Part shown: positions 1 to 10,402 of the stretch, piece by piece
How positions within the stretch are numbered: position 1 is the stretch's first letter
How the letters are laid out: each line of letters starts with the position of its first letter
Assembly: GCA_023055355.1 (NCBI GenBank)
Contig: JALJCS010000037.1
Span: 2,232,001 to 2,296,000 of the forward strand
From: Agelaius tricolor
Lineage: Eukaryota > Chordata > Aves > Passeriformes > Icteridae
Direction of reading: 5' to 3'
Length of the DNA: 64,000 nucleotides
Notes under the pieces: model-generated
What the model was told of the DNA's origin: nothing
Seen by the model: the letters and a program-made list of their open reading frames with translations, nothing else
Database searches by the model: none
Translations under genes and position numbers: made by a program

Positions 1-104
1 TAGAGTAGTATTCTTAATATAATATAGTATAATAAAATAATAAATTAGCCTTGTGAGACCATGGAGTCAGATTCATTATTCCTGCCTTCGTCTGGGCGAA
101 CACA
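1..104 (+). repeat. LTR family A, 3' part cut by window edge
   Basis: AT-rich stretch with ATAATAAAT-type polyadenylation signals, followed by the 'catggagtcagattcat' block that closes other family A LTRs (compare 60235-60290). The element probably ends at the ACACA near 104. Its 5' part and left target-site duplication lie outside the window, so the insertion cannot be verified. Confidence 0.7.
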
Positions 105-111
105 AAGACAA

Positions 112-134
112 GATGGATGGATGGATGGATGGAT
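112..134. repeat. (GATG)n microsatellite
   Basis: About six uninterrupted copies of the tetramer GATG/GGAT, a few bases after the end of the LTR fragment. Confidence 0.9.
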
Positions 135-469
135 ACTGGCATTATTGGCACGTGCTCTGCCACAATTTTCACAAGCTGAGCACCATTCACAAACATAAAG
201 GGATAAATTGAGCAGCCCAGGCTCAGTGAGGTGGGGCCATAGTGCTGCACTCTGCAATCACATCCCTTCCCCATCCCTATTTTCATTTCTCTTCCCTAAA
301 TTCGTACCCAGGCACTTGCACACACACTGGATTTCTCTTTCCCGGTGGCAGGCACAGCACTCGCAATGGCCAGGAGGTGGCAAGCTTTGGATTCACATCG
401 CACTCTGCTGCCCCTCCGCTCCCAAAGCCGAGGATTCCCGGGAAGCAAAGGGCTACGGAGCCCTGGTTC

Positions 470-740
470 TTCCCGGAGTGGAATCCTGTGCCCCAGAATC
501 CCCCCTGCCCTGCTGCCCACGCTGGGCTCAGCCCAGGGCAGGGGCTCAGGGCTGGGGCAGCTCCAGCTCTCAGCCCCAGCACCCCCAGCTCCCTCTCAGG
601 GCTGCTCCAGCTGCTCATCCCAGCCTGGATTGGTCCCAGGGGTTTTCCTGACCCAGGGGCAGCAGCACCTTGAGCTTGGTCTTGTTAAACCTCAAGAGGC
701 TGATCAGGCACTCATGGAGCGTGGCTCAGGTTGCCTCAAT
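470..740 (-). mobile_element. CR1 LINE fragment (internal 3' region)
   Basis: The + strand reads as the reverse of the CR1 3' coding region. It has a GC-rich CCTGCTGCCCACGCTGGG-type stretch, then the 'cttggtcttgttaaacctca' motif, which matches the familiar CR1 block encoding the end of the reverse-transcriptase ORF. It is diverged and lacks the 3' tail. Frames through it are broken. Boundaries are approximate. Confidence 0.6.
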
Positions 741-1937
741 CACACATTCAACAAAAACACCATGCCAGAAATCACATTTACACACTCCTGCTCCCTGCAT
801 CATCCAAAGTGAGGAGGAAAAATACCATTCTCTTTCTTTTCCTGCCTCTAACCATGAGGGCATGTGGTGAACGAACAAAATAGAAGGGTTATCCTTAGGG
901 GATGACTCAAGACACAGCTGTGCATCTGTAGCCCTTGGATTGTTCATAAAAGCAATAGCACTGGAGAGTTTGCCATCATATAGCAGCAATTTGTGATGTT
1001 CCTCGAGGAAGAGATCACTTTGTGCCTTGAACTTGAACGTTCCCTGGATTGGGAAGCAGGGTTGAAGAAGGAACAGAGAAGAAAATTAGATTAAGCACAC
1101 TGAAGATACAGATCAGAACAACCAGCAAGCTGCTGGTCACATCACTGAACACAGGAGTGCAACTGGAGACACTTGAAAATATTAGTACAGCCTTTGTGTG
1201 CACTTGGGGCTGCATAATTGCATTTATTACATTGGCAGTAAAGCCTACAGCCCAGACTGCTCTTCTTCCCTTCCTGCAGCCACAGAATTTATTTTCCTTT
1301 GATCTTCATCCTTTCCCTCACTCTATGAAATCTTTCCCAGGTGGAGGATGTATTTAAATACACAATTTGAAGAGCTAGGCAGGGCAGAGCAAAGGAAATA
1401 GCTGCTAACAGGCAGGGAATCACCCTTTGGATTGACAATAAACCAGTGTGGGGCAACTTTCACCGGAGCTGCTGCAACAATGCCAGTGTGAGAGCTGGGA
1501 TTATTCATGGCAGCAAGGCACGGGCTGTTAATTGTATGAGACACTCGGGAGCAGCCCTGGCAGCCCTCCAGCAGCTCTCACATTGCCTCCCGTGCCTGGA
1601 GGGCTCCTGCTGCCTCTCTTACCACACACAGCAGCTGTGAGCCAGGGGAAACAGCATCACCCAAGGGCTCTGTGTGCCACGGGGCCTCCTCTGCCCCAGG
1701 AAACCCAGAGCAGAAAGGGGAAAGCAAAACCTCATCCCCTGAGCAGTGCCTGCACTGACCCTCCCGAGCTGTTCCCCACTTTTCTATCTGGATTCCCCAC
1801 AGAAGGAGTCAGCCCAAAACTCCAGAGATGAAGCCCAAGTCCTGTAGAATGCAGTGGATGGACCTGAAGGAGCTGTGAGGTGAACCCTGCTGGGGTGACT
1901 GGGACAGGAGAGAGAGCAGAGACACAAAGTCAGGCTC
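741..1937. other. unassigned sequence
   Basis: No gene or recognised repeat seen. Open frames here are short (about 100 codons or fewer), overlap in several frames and show no recognisable domain. 1550-1640 is moderately GC-rich. Confidence 0.5.
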
Positions 1938-2323
1938 TGTGACCGTGTTCACAGGGGTCCCAGGATGAGGGAAGAGATGAGGATCTGACTCCATGTTTCA
2001 GAAGGCTGATTTATTATTTTATGATATATATTATATTAAAACTATACTAAAAGAATAGAAGAAAGGATTTCATCAGAAGGCTGGCTAAGAATAGAATAGG
2101 AAAGAATGAATAACAAAGGTTTGTGGCTCGGGCTCTCTGTCCAAGCCAGCTGACTGTGATTGGCCATTAATTAGAAACAACCACATGAGCCCAATCCCAG
2201 ATGCACCTGTTGCATTCCACAGCAGCAGATAACCATTGGTTACATTTTGTTCCTGAGGCCTCTCAGCTTCTCAGGAGGAAAAAATCCTAAGGAAAGGATT
2301 TTCCATAAAAGATGTCTGTGACA
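1938..2323 (-). mobile_element. solo LTR, family A (TGTCAC subtype)
   Basis: The − strand starts TGTCACAGACATC and ends GGTCACA, giving TG...CA termini and a length of 386 bp. Flanks AGGCTC (1932-1937) and TGGCTC (2324-2329) form a 6-bp target-site duplication with one mismatch. It is closely related to 14199-14580 and 47018-47399. A polyadenylation-like AT-rich block (2005-2060) lies near its 3' end. No internal retroviral sequence is attached, so it is a solo LTR. Confidence 0.9.
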
Positions 2324-3289
2324 TGGCTCCTCACAGCTCTGTTCACATTCACTCACCCCTGAGGGGCTGGAAAAAAGAAGAGAAGAAGCCCTGGCTCCAG
2401 TCATGCCAGTGCCCCTGCCATCTGCATTTGCTAGGCTGCAAACTTCAAGCTTTAGCTACAAAGGGAATAAAGATTTTCAAAAAGTTTCTTTGTCAGTAGT
2501 TTCAAACTCAGATTTCAGATGAATTCACATGCTGCCCATGAAATGTTACAGATGGAGCTGCTGGGGACAGCCTGCCTGGCCTAGGCATGAACCTCTGTTT
2601 AAAATCTGCTCTTGCATGTTATTCAGCAGAGAATTAAACACATCAGCTGTCCTTTCCCATCTGCATTCCAAGGTAAAGCTCAGCAGCAGGCTGAGTTCAT
2701 CTGACAGCTGGCATGGAAGGCAGGGTGCTGAATGTGCCTTTTCCCTGCAAATGTCTGAATTTGGGGTGGATCTGAGGGAGTGGGGCTGGTGGGACTCTGT
2801 CCTGGTATCCCCTGAGAGTGTCTGCACTTCTGTCTGTCCTTAGGCCTGGCTCTGTGCCTGGGGGAAATGAACTCAGAGCTTTCTCCTGACAGATGTGGAA
2901 CAGGTCCAAGTACCAGCATCAGCTCCTGACAGACTCATCAGGATATCAGCAAATGATTGCCCCCAGAATTGATTGTCCTCAGTGAGAAGCCAGTCCGGCC
3001 AGACTGTCCACAGGAAGCCAATGCTGCCTATTTATAGCAAGTGAAAAATTTGGACAGACCCAGATGGGGAACTTTGAATGTGTGGGTTAAAGGCAGCAGC
3101 TGAAAAGTTACCCTGGCTCTGGGGAAGCCCAACACAAACCCTTCCTCTGCCTCAGCACCTGCCCAGGCACAGGGGCACTGGCTCCAGGCTTTCTCCAGAA
3201 CTCACAGCTCAGGCAGGGCAGTCTGAGATCAGCCTGGAGTAGCTGGAAATCCTGGAGAAAGGCCCCTGGAGCCCCCACAGATGAGCCCT
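2324..3289. other. unassigned sequence
   Basis: No gene or clear repeat recognised. The last 100 bases (3190-3289) may be a poorly conserved extension of the CR1 that follows. Frames of up to 104 codons have no recognisable domain. Confidence 0.45.
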
Positions 3290-3500
3290 GATAGCCTTTC
3301 CAGTGAAGAAATTCCTCCTAATATCCACCCTGAGCCTCTCCTGGCACAGCTTAGGGCTGTTTCCTCTTCTTCTGTCATTTATTACCAAAGGAGCACAGCC
3401 TGACCCCCCTGGGCTGTCCCCTCCTGGCAGGAGTTTGTGCCAAGGGAGATCCCTGCCCCTGCTCACTGTGCTCAGGTCAGTCTGTCTGGAGATCCCAGCT
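3290..3500 (-). mobile_element. CR1 LINE fragment
   Basis: The + strand carries 'gaagaaattcctcctaat' followed by 'atccaccctgagcctctcc', the reverse complement of a hallmark CR1 3' region, and then the 'gcacagcctgacccccctgg' block. The 3' tail is missing and both ends are degraded. The 101-codon frame across it (3303-3608) reads the antisense strand of CR1 and is not a gene. Confidence 0.7.
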
Positions 3501-3880
3501 GGGATTATTTGGTGTCCTCACTGCCTCATCCCTTTGGCAGTGATCTCCAGGGCACAGACCTCTGCTCCCCATCCCTCTGGGTGCCCAGAGTTGCCAGGAC
3601 CCCGCTGAGGGACTTGGAGACCCTGGCACACAGCCCAGAGCACCTGGGGATTTGATTGTGACCCCTGGAGCAAGTTGCCAGCTTTGTATGAGGACCTGAA
3701 AGTCACAGAGGTTTGAATGATGTAATAATAAAATTATCATAGGGTGAAAATGTAGATTTTAGGATTTTTGGTATGGGGGTTATTGGGACAATATGGAGGA
3801 ACTTGGGCGTGTCCAGCCTTTCTTCTTCTTCTTCTTGGTCTCCATTTTCTGCAGTGATGTTGGCACTTTGGGATTGGTTT

Positions 3881-4348
3881 AGAGTAGAAGTGCACTGTCT
3901 AACATAGGTGATGGGTATTGGGAATTAAGTGTAAATATGTTATATTTAGAGTAGAAGTGCACTGTCTAACATGGGTGATAGGTATTGGAATTAAGTGTAA
4001 ATATGTTATATTTAGAATAGAAGTGCACTGTCTAACATGGGTGATGGGTATTGGGAATTAAGTGTAAATATGTTATATTTAGAATAGAAGTGCAGTGTCT
4101 AACACAGGTGATGGGTATTGGGAATTCAGTGTAAATATGTTATATTTAGAATAGAAGTGCAGTGTCTAACACAGGTGATGGGTATTGGGAATTCAGTGTA
4201 AATATGTTATATTTAGAATAGAAGTGCACTGTCTACCATAGGTGATAGGTATTGGGAATTAAGTGTAAATATGCTATATTTAGAATAGAAGTGCACTGTC
4301 TAACATGGGTGATGGGTATTGGGAATTAAGTGTCAATATGTTCTATGT
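3881..4348 (+). repeat. 7 x 67-bp tandem array inside LTR U3
   Basis: Units start at 3881, 3948, 4014, 4081, 4148, 4215 and 4282 with a period of 66-67 bp. Each begins AGARTAGAAGTGCA and contains TGTCTAAC, GATGGGTATTGG and TAAGTGTAAATATG. Copies differ by only a few bases. The array lies immediately upstream of the LTR TATA box. Confidence 0.95.
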
Positions 4349-4357
4349 AGTTTGTAG

Positions 4358-4366
4358 TATAAAAGG
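4358..4366 (+). promoter_or_regulatory. LTR TATA box
   Basis: TATAAAAGG, a near-consensus TATA element about 10 bp after the last 67-bp unit and about 100 bp before the LTR polyadenylation signal, as expected for U3/R spacing. Whether it is active is unknown. Confidence 0.6.
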
Positions 4367-4458
4367 ACAACACCGCCCCAGGGGTGGTCAGAGTGCCTGT
4401 GGCTGCCCTGCTGAGCAGATCTCAGCTGGGCAGAAAGAAAATTTTATAGATAAGAATT

Positions 4459-4464
4459 AATAAA
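4459..4464 (+). promoter_or_regulatory. LTR polyadenylation signal
   Basis: AATAAA about 80 bp before the inferred 3' end of the family D LTR. The 61 kb copy has the equivalent signal on the − strand at 61603-61608. Confidence 0.6.
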
Positions 4465-4540
4465 CAACCTCAAGACAGAAAAGTGAAGAGTCCAGGCCCG
4501 TTCTTCAGCCGTGTGGGCCGAAACAGAGACATCCTGCACA

Positions 4541-5296
4541 TCTCAGGGCAGCAATTAACAACCAAAAACCCGAGAAACTGAGAACTTCCCTGTGCAGTGA
4601 ACAAGAGGATTTAGTTAAAATGCCCAGGACACCTTTCCACAGGCAGGGATTGCTGTCAGCATCTCCCTGCACATTGCTGGGCCCAGAGCCACAGGGATAC
4701 AGGGAATAAGGAGCCAAATCCCAACATCTGGCGCTGCCTGGAGTGAAAGACACACCCCAAGCCTCTGGAGGGGATCTCTGACAGCTGTGACACAAAACCA
4801 TGGAGTTCTCTTCACAGTGGGACCAGATCACTCCTATTTGCCAATCTAAAAGTGGTGTCCAGGAGCTGAAACCAGCTCCTGAAGTACTCTGAATTTTATA
4901 GACTAAACCCAATGACTTCATGGTAAAGCAGCATTTGATTCCTGCATGAAATATTACAGGATGCCATTTTGGTAATTTCCTCCTTGTTTGATCATGATAA
5001 CACAGTCCCTGAGGCACTGGGGAGGCAGAGAAAATGTGCCAAGTGGGGGAGATGGAAATGGGAGAGTCTCCAGTAAAACAAAACATCATTAAGGAAACAG
5101 AGTTGGGGAGAGATCGTTGTGTGATAGGGAAGGGCTTGGCTTATTCTCCATCCATCACTTGGAGTGGGAAGTGATAATATTTTTTTTTAAAGCTTGGAAG
5201 CAGTTTTGGGGTCTGCTTTGAACCAGCTTCTAAACCCCTTCCTCTCTAAAGTTCTAAATGAAACAAGAACAATAATAAATACAGAGAGACTGTTCC
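4541..5296. other. unassigned sequence between two LTRs
   Basis: No recognised repeat. It contains the longest open frame outside known repeats, 194 codons on the − strand (4505-5089). That frame starts inside the LTR tail and shows no recognisable domain, so I treat it as chance. Confidence 0.5.
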
Positions 5297-5845
5297 TGTT
5301 GGGTCAGACGTGACACACACACACGGGATTAGGGTTTAAGAAGGAAAAGTTTTTATTCTGTGTGTTCCCCAGCTTATTTATTCTTAACAAAGCATGAGCT
5401 TAAGTCACCAACTACATCACAATAACTTATTATATTCATTGGTGCAAAGCAGTTAGTGCCAATATAATTGGCAAAATTTTACAGAAATTTAACAAGGCAC
5501 GTGTACACATCTACTTATGCACATAGTCTTGCTGCCCTGATTTTTTAAGATTTTCTAAGCCTTCTAATGTTTACAGTCTTGTAATGAACTTTCTCACACA
5601 CTTTCTGTAAATAACTCATTGTTTTGCATTCTTTTATGGAGGAGGAGAAATTTGATGGACTGTTGGTTTGCCCAGTGTCATTGGAGAGGTGGCACTGTCA
5701 CCCTCCAATCCACTGTCACTTTTGGAAATCTATAAATGCTGGAGTCAGAAAATAAACTTCCCTTTTTTCCACCTTGAGAACAGTGGTGTGTGCACTTGTG
5801 GTGTTTAAAATATTAAAAAATCAGGGCAACACTTCACATCCAACA
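5297..5845. mobile_element. LTR-like element, family G
   Basis: It is bounded by TGTTGG at 5297 and CCAACA at 5845, a 6-bp inverted terminal repeat with TG...CA ends over 549 bp. Orientation is ambiguous. The − strand has AATAAA signals 50-90 bp from its 3' end (near 5355 and 5385), which fits an LTR. The + strand has TATAAATG (about 5731) and AATAAA (about 5750), but these are too close together for a normal R region. The block CCCTGATTTTTTAA occurs in inverted orientation in both halves. No target-site duplication matches (TGTTCC versus GGAGCT). Confidence 0.6.
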
Positions 5846-8049
5846 GGAGCTCAGGGACGACACAGGGCAGAGAACAGAGAGCTTCAGACTCCTTCTTGCC
5901 TGGATCATCCCCATCCTTCAGGGTGTTATTCAAGAAGGGATTTATGGTGAGCTTTAGTGAAGTGTGTTAGAAATCTGGCATTGCCTCTTGGGGCTCTGGC
6001 TGCTCCAACTTTTGCTCCTAATGCAGCAATTTTTATAGGAAATCAGGAACTCATTTAGCAGCTTTAGGTGGGTGTTTCAGAAAGAGAAGTGGAACTGCTG
6101 GGTTAAGCTGCAGGAGTTATGGGATCTGGGATACTGGTGCTGAGGGACCTGACCACGAGCAGGGGGGTTTATGGGGACCTCATGCAAACTTTACAGGAAG
6201 GGCCTGGCTGGGGAGCTGGGATGGAGGAGGGCAATTCCTGCAGCACAGCTTCCCACAGTAACCCTGGATTGACTTGGAGGTGGTCCATGAGAGAGCAAAA
6301 ACGTGGTGAGGTCACAGCCCCAGCTGAGCTGATAGGGAAGAGGGAATCCTTCCCCAGCTGGAGGCTGATCTATACATGTAAATATGTGAAGTCACAGCTC
6401 CCATTAAAGTCTGTCCATCTTGGCATGGGACAGCTGCTCTCAGCCCCAGTGATTCACAGGATTGACCCCGATTTCAGCAGCCAGGGAGAATTTGCAGGAT
6501 CTCACCTCGGCAACAGGCAGCACCCAGAGCTCAGCAGAGGGATGGAAATCATGGACCAAGCAGACAAAAATGTGGGGGAGGATGTGTGCAAAAAACAGCT
6601 TGGGAGTTTAGGAAAATATCCAGCCTCCCACCAAGTTGCTATGGGGTAATTAATGAAGGCCTCATTCTCTCCATTTTTGCTTCCAATCTTCTCCTCCCCA
6701 GGGCCATGAGCTATCACCAAGGAACGTTTGGGCTTGGCGTGGCGGGTGAGCAGTGATGGATGGCTGCAGAGGAGCAGCTTTGGAACCCATCTCACCTCCC
6801 CCTGTGGGAAATGAGTCACAGCACAGGTGGCCAAAATGCAGGAACAGAGGGACCCAAGGCTCCTTGGGGCTGCTGGTGTCACCTGGCCCATGAGGGCAGG
6901 ACACAGGGACAGCCACAGTGGGACAGCAGCGATGCCATGCAGGCATCAGCCCCTGTTTGACACCTCCTGGCTGCTTTGTGGGAGCTGATGGATCACCTGC
7001 CAGGCTGCTCACACCACTCCAGCTGGCAGAAGTCCTCAGCTGGAAGCAGCACACATCAAAAGAGACAGGAAAATCAGCTGGAGCAGCTCCAAAGCAAAGA
7101 GAAAGGAGTGATCCGAGCCCTGGAGAATGTGACCTGTGATGAAAGATGGAGCAGACTCGGTCCATTTAAGCCTGGAGAAGGCAAAGGGGAAGATGTGATA
7201 ACAGTGCTCAAATATGTGAAAGGGAATTGCAAAAAGAGAGGAATAAAGCGTTTCCTGAATAATTTAGGGAAGCTGTGGGTTTGCCAAGGTTGCAGTTTCT
7301 GAGCAGGTTGGGATGTAATCAGAGAACAGTTTGGATATAGCAAATTCAGCCCTGAGCATGGGGCTGGTTAAACCATTCCTTGAGGTATCTTTCAGATTTT
7401 TCTATGATCTGAAATTTAATTTTTTTTTTTTTCTGTAGCTCTGTAGCTCCAAGCGAAAAACACAGAAGAAACAAACCCAGCAACAGCAGTTAACATGGAC
7501 AAAACAACCAGATACTTAGAGCTGAAGGACAGCAATACCCAAAATATCATCATAAAATCATATTTTTTGTAATGGAACCTGCAACTTAACCATCAGATCA
7601 AAACATATAAAGGGTTATTTGTGGGGTGACTTGAGGCTGGGGCTAAGGGGAAATTAATGTTCCACTCATTCATTTTAGAAATATCTTCATTAGTAATTGC
7701 CCCATTTATAGTCAAAAGAAAACAGTGCACTCAAATTCCTGGCAGCAAAACACTTCCCTTGCTCTAGATAAATATTGATATTGGCCTTAAGTCAGTTTAC
7801 AAAAAGAAATGGAAAGAAAACAACAGCTCTGGTGATGCCTGTCAGGCTTTGAAGCATCTTTTGAGAAACTGTTTGGTGAATATTGTTGTGCACAACACGA
7901 AGACAAAACTATTCACTATTAATAGTCTGGTGTGAGAAATTCAGGAGAAGGACCCTGTGGAGCTGGGATGTGCCTCAGCCCCTGGCCCAGCACAGGCAGC
8001 AAAACTCCCACAAAAAGATCAATCTCCAGCCCAGTTCACCAGAGCTCTG
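5846..8049. other. unassigned sequence
   Basis: No recognised repeat apart from a short poly-T (7419-7431). The longest frame is 176 codons (+, 6119-6649), with overlapping frames of 129 and 167 codons on the − strand at 6500-7165. None shows a recognisable domain or membrane pattern. Confidence 0.5.
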
Positions 8050-8352
8050 TGAGTGCTTTCCATTTCCAGAATTGAAGCCTGGCCTTTGGCTGGGAAATTG
8101 TGGACACTGAGAGTGGAAATGTGGGGCAAAGCACAGAGATTCTTCCCTGTGAGGGTGGGCAGGCCCTGGCACAGGTGCCCAGAGCAGCTGGGGCTGCCCC
8201 TGCATCCCTGGCAGTGCCCAGGGTCAATCTGGATGGATCCTGGAGCAGCCTGGGACAGTGGGAGGTGTCCCTGCCATGGTAGGGGTGGGATGAGGGCTTG
8301 AAGATCCCTTCCAACCTAAACCATCCCATGATTGCATTACACAATTCTATGG
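8050..8352 (+). mobile_element. CR1 LINE, 5'-truncated
   Basis: It reads in sense: 'cttccctgtgagggtgggca', CAGAGCAGCTGGGGCTGCC, GTGCCCAGG, 'gggaggtgtccctgccatgg', then 'gatcccttccaacctaaacc' and a degenerate ATTCTATG end near 8350. This is the canonical CR1 3' end. The 5' part is eroded before about 8130. Confidence 0.9.
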
Positions 8353-8694
8353 GCTGTGACTTCACAGACACTGGTCCTTTGGAAAGTTGAAACGTGTAAA
8401 ATTCCAAGCAATTCAAGTTCAATTAACTTTAAAACAAGAAAAAGAAAGTGCCTTTCTTCCAAACAGAAAAGAAAGATGAATGCTGGGGTGATTATTTACC
8501 ACATATTATTTGGCACTGGCACTTCATTTGTCAGGCATGTCTGGCAGCTTTCACTTGTGAGATATGAGAAATAGCTGCAAAGAAAATAGAAATGGCTCAA
8601 GTCCTCCAGAAACTCACTGCAAACTAATCCCAGGTCCTCAATCATGGTGGCTTGTAAAAGTCTGACTCTTCTGTTCCCAGCTCTACTCCTTTTA

Positions 8695-8786
8695 CAGAAT
8701 GAACTGATCACAGAATGAACTGATCACAGAATGAACTGATCACAGAAGGAACTGATCACAGAATGAACTGATCACAGAAGGAACTA
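8695..8786. repeat. 16-bp tandem repeat at a CR1 3' terminus
   Basis: Five to six copies of the 16-mer CAGAATGAACTGATCA (some with AAGG for AATG), running into the CR1 tail at 8756-8835. On the − strand each unit contains ATTCTGTGA, the CR1 terminal octamer. The array looks like an expanded and mutated CR1 3' microsatellite. Confidence 0.9.
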
Positions 8787-8835
8787 GGTCGGAAAAGACT
8801 TTTGAGATCATCAAGTCCAACCTTTCTGCTGAGGA
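8756..8835 (-). mobile_element. CR1 LINE 3' tail
   Basis: The + strand reads GAACTAGGTCGGAAAAGAC, then GAGATCATCAAGTCCAACC, the reverse complement of the CR1 3' end. Only about 70 bp are recognisable. Confidence 0.75.
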
Positions 8836-8839
8836 AGTC

Positions 8840-9261
8840 TCAGATTTCCTGTCAGGATCAGGAATGAGGAGCTGTCACAGAAAGGCCCCTGTGAAGGAAG
8901 GTGCTGGGTGCAGATCTGGGGAGGATCTGACAGCTCAGAGAGGTCAAACATTGCCCCGTGCCTCAGTTTCCCCACTGCCTGTGTGTCAATAAAGACTCAC
9001 AGGTGCAGCATGTGTTGCTCTGACACGTTTTCTGTCACAGCCAGGAGCAGCCCAAGCTCTGTGAGGGTCACTGGGAGCTGCCAGGGCTGCAGACCTGCAG
9101 GAATCCCAGCTGACCTTCCAGCCACCATCATGGGATGTGAGCATCAGCCCAATACTCAGGATTTTCCACTCATTATAAGGACAGGATGGAAGCCCCATAG
9201 CTCAGAAAATCATCAAGTGAGCAGGAAGCTACCTCAGCCCTTCTGGCTGATCCTGATGCCC
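8840..9261. other. unassigned sequence
   Basis: No gene recognised. It contains an AATAAA on the + strand near 8988 but no associated exon-like frame. Confidence 0.45.
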
Positions 9262-9708
9262 TGTGCAGGCCGGCCTAGAACAGAGGCTGGACAGAGCTAA
9301 AGAATAAAGCAGGGATTTATTCAAAGCCTCCATGGATCCACCTTGGACAGCACAAGAGCCCAGCCAGGGCTGCACCCAAGATGAACCAAAATGGTCCCAA
9401 AATGCACGGCCGGGCACGGGGTCTCTGCCTTGGATCAGTTCTGCTCCATTTGCATCTTGCAGTTCATTGTCCCATTCCAGCTTTAGCCCCTGCAGTCCCA
9501 TCCTTGTTTTTCTCTCTCCAGCCCACGGGGTTTGTGCTCTTGGGCTGAGATTTGGGTCATTTGTCCTTGGTGCCCAGCTGGAGCAGGAATTGTTTTGTCT
9601 CCCTGCTCTGTGCACAGAGCTCACCATCCCCTTCATATGAAGTCCAGACCCACCCACTAAAGCAGCACAGAATGTGAAAAACAGAAAAGCTGAAACCTGA
9701 GGCATCAC
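9262..9708 (-). mobile_element. solo LTR, family C
   Basis: The − strand runs from TGATGCCTCAGG (ending at 9708) to a 3' end at 9262 that reads CCTGCACA, with AATAAA near 9303 (seen as TTTATT on the − strand's complement). It is highly similar to 12963-13406 (opposite strand) and 32699-33144. Flanks ATGCCC (9256-9261) and CTGCCC (9709-9714) form a 6-bp target-site duplication with one mismatch. The frames of 159 and 102 codons here are LTR sequence. Confidence 0.85.
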
Positions 9709-10167
9709 TGCCCTTCACTGCCTCTCCTTTTCAGTGTCCCAGCAGGATGTGTGCAGGAGGAGATGCAGTTTGGAAAGCCAGGGCAGCACACAGGGCAGTA
9801 GGGCAGGAGGAGACAGAGGTTTGGGGTTCCTGCTGCACTGTGTGACCTCAGGCACAGCACTCAGTCTGTGTCCCCACTCCCCTCTCTGTGCTGTGGGCAG
9901 CCACAAACCCCTGGTGACCAAGGGGATCCCTGGATCACCAACTCCCACAGTTCACAGGGACCATGCACTACATTTCACCTCATCATTCCAATCAAACAAT
10001 TTGTGCTTGCCTAAAAGGAACCTTCCAGAAAGGCTTTGTATATAAACAAATCCAGCAGCACAGAATATCTCACACAAATTAATTCAGCTTCAGTTCTATC
10101 TGCTCTTTCTTGCTTTGCTGAATAACTGAGGAGCTCCACGTAGCCCAGTATTTTGTTTTCCCCCAGT
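9709..10167. other. unassigned sequence
   Basis: No recognised repeat or gene. It becomes AT-rich towards 10130. Confidence 0.45.
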
Positions 10168-10402
10168 AATATATGTATATATTTACTTCACCTCTCAATA
10201 TTTTATTTTACAAATGAAATATATTTGAATATGTAAATATATACTATATAAATATTCAGTATATAATATATAACATATAATATATAACATAAAATATATA
10301 TTATATATTAGATATTAGATATTAGATATTACATATTACATATTAGATATTACATATTACATATTATATATATAATATATATTATATATATTATTAAGAT
10401 AT
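10168..10402. repeat. AT-rich low-complexity / ATATTAGA-type repeat
   Basis: Almost pure A/T from about 10190. A core of 8-bp direct repeats (GATATTA, ACATATT) lies at 10305-10365, flanked by alternating TATA tracts that are self-complementary. Confidence 0.9.

Larger units (their letters stand above)
3560..4538 (+). mobile_element. solo LTR, family D, expanded by internal tandem array
   Basis: It matches the reverse complement of 61527-62116 in the same order: a 'gggacttggagaccctgg' block, a segment ending in CACAGGGTG/CATAGGGTG, a CTT-repeat (3823-3838), the TGTCTAACATGGGTGATGGG block, then the 3' AATAAACAACCT region. A TATA box at 4358 and a polyadenylation signal at 4459 give + orientation. 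The block present once in the 61 kb copy occurs seven times here. The 5' boundary is uncertain (3540-3600), the 3' end is near 4538, and no target-site duplication was found. Confidence 0.75.

Noticed and set aside
1932..2329. AGGCTC/TGGCTC taken as a 5-bp duplication
   Set aside because: A 6-bp duplication with one mismatch agrees with the exact 6-bp duplications of the other family A copies.
3881..4348. Regularly spaced repeats considered as a CRISPR array
   Set aside because: The units are contiguous with no variable spacers, and the context is a vertebrate LTR.
4505..5089. 194-codon − strand frame outside repeats
   Set aside because: It starts inside an LTR tail, has no domain, signal peptide or composition bias, and one such frame is expected by chance in 128 kb of strand.
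6119..6649. 176-codon + strand frame
   Set aside because: No recognisable domain, and comparable antisense frames overlap the neighbouring region.
8988..8993. AATAAA considered as the end of a host gene
   Set aside because: No upstream exon-like frame or splice signals supported. The hexamer is common by chance.
9229..9708. 159-codon − strand frame, echoed at 13042-13353 and 32734-33066
   Set aside because: Repetition comes from three family C LTR copies. LTRs of this type are not expected to encode protein, and the frame crosses the element edge in one copy.
10168..10402. AT-rich tract considered as a replication origin or matrix attachment site
   Set aside because: Simple A/T repeats alone do not support such a call.
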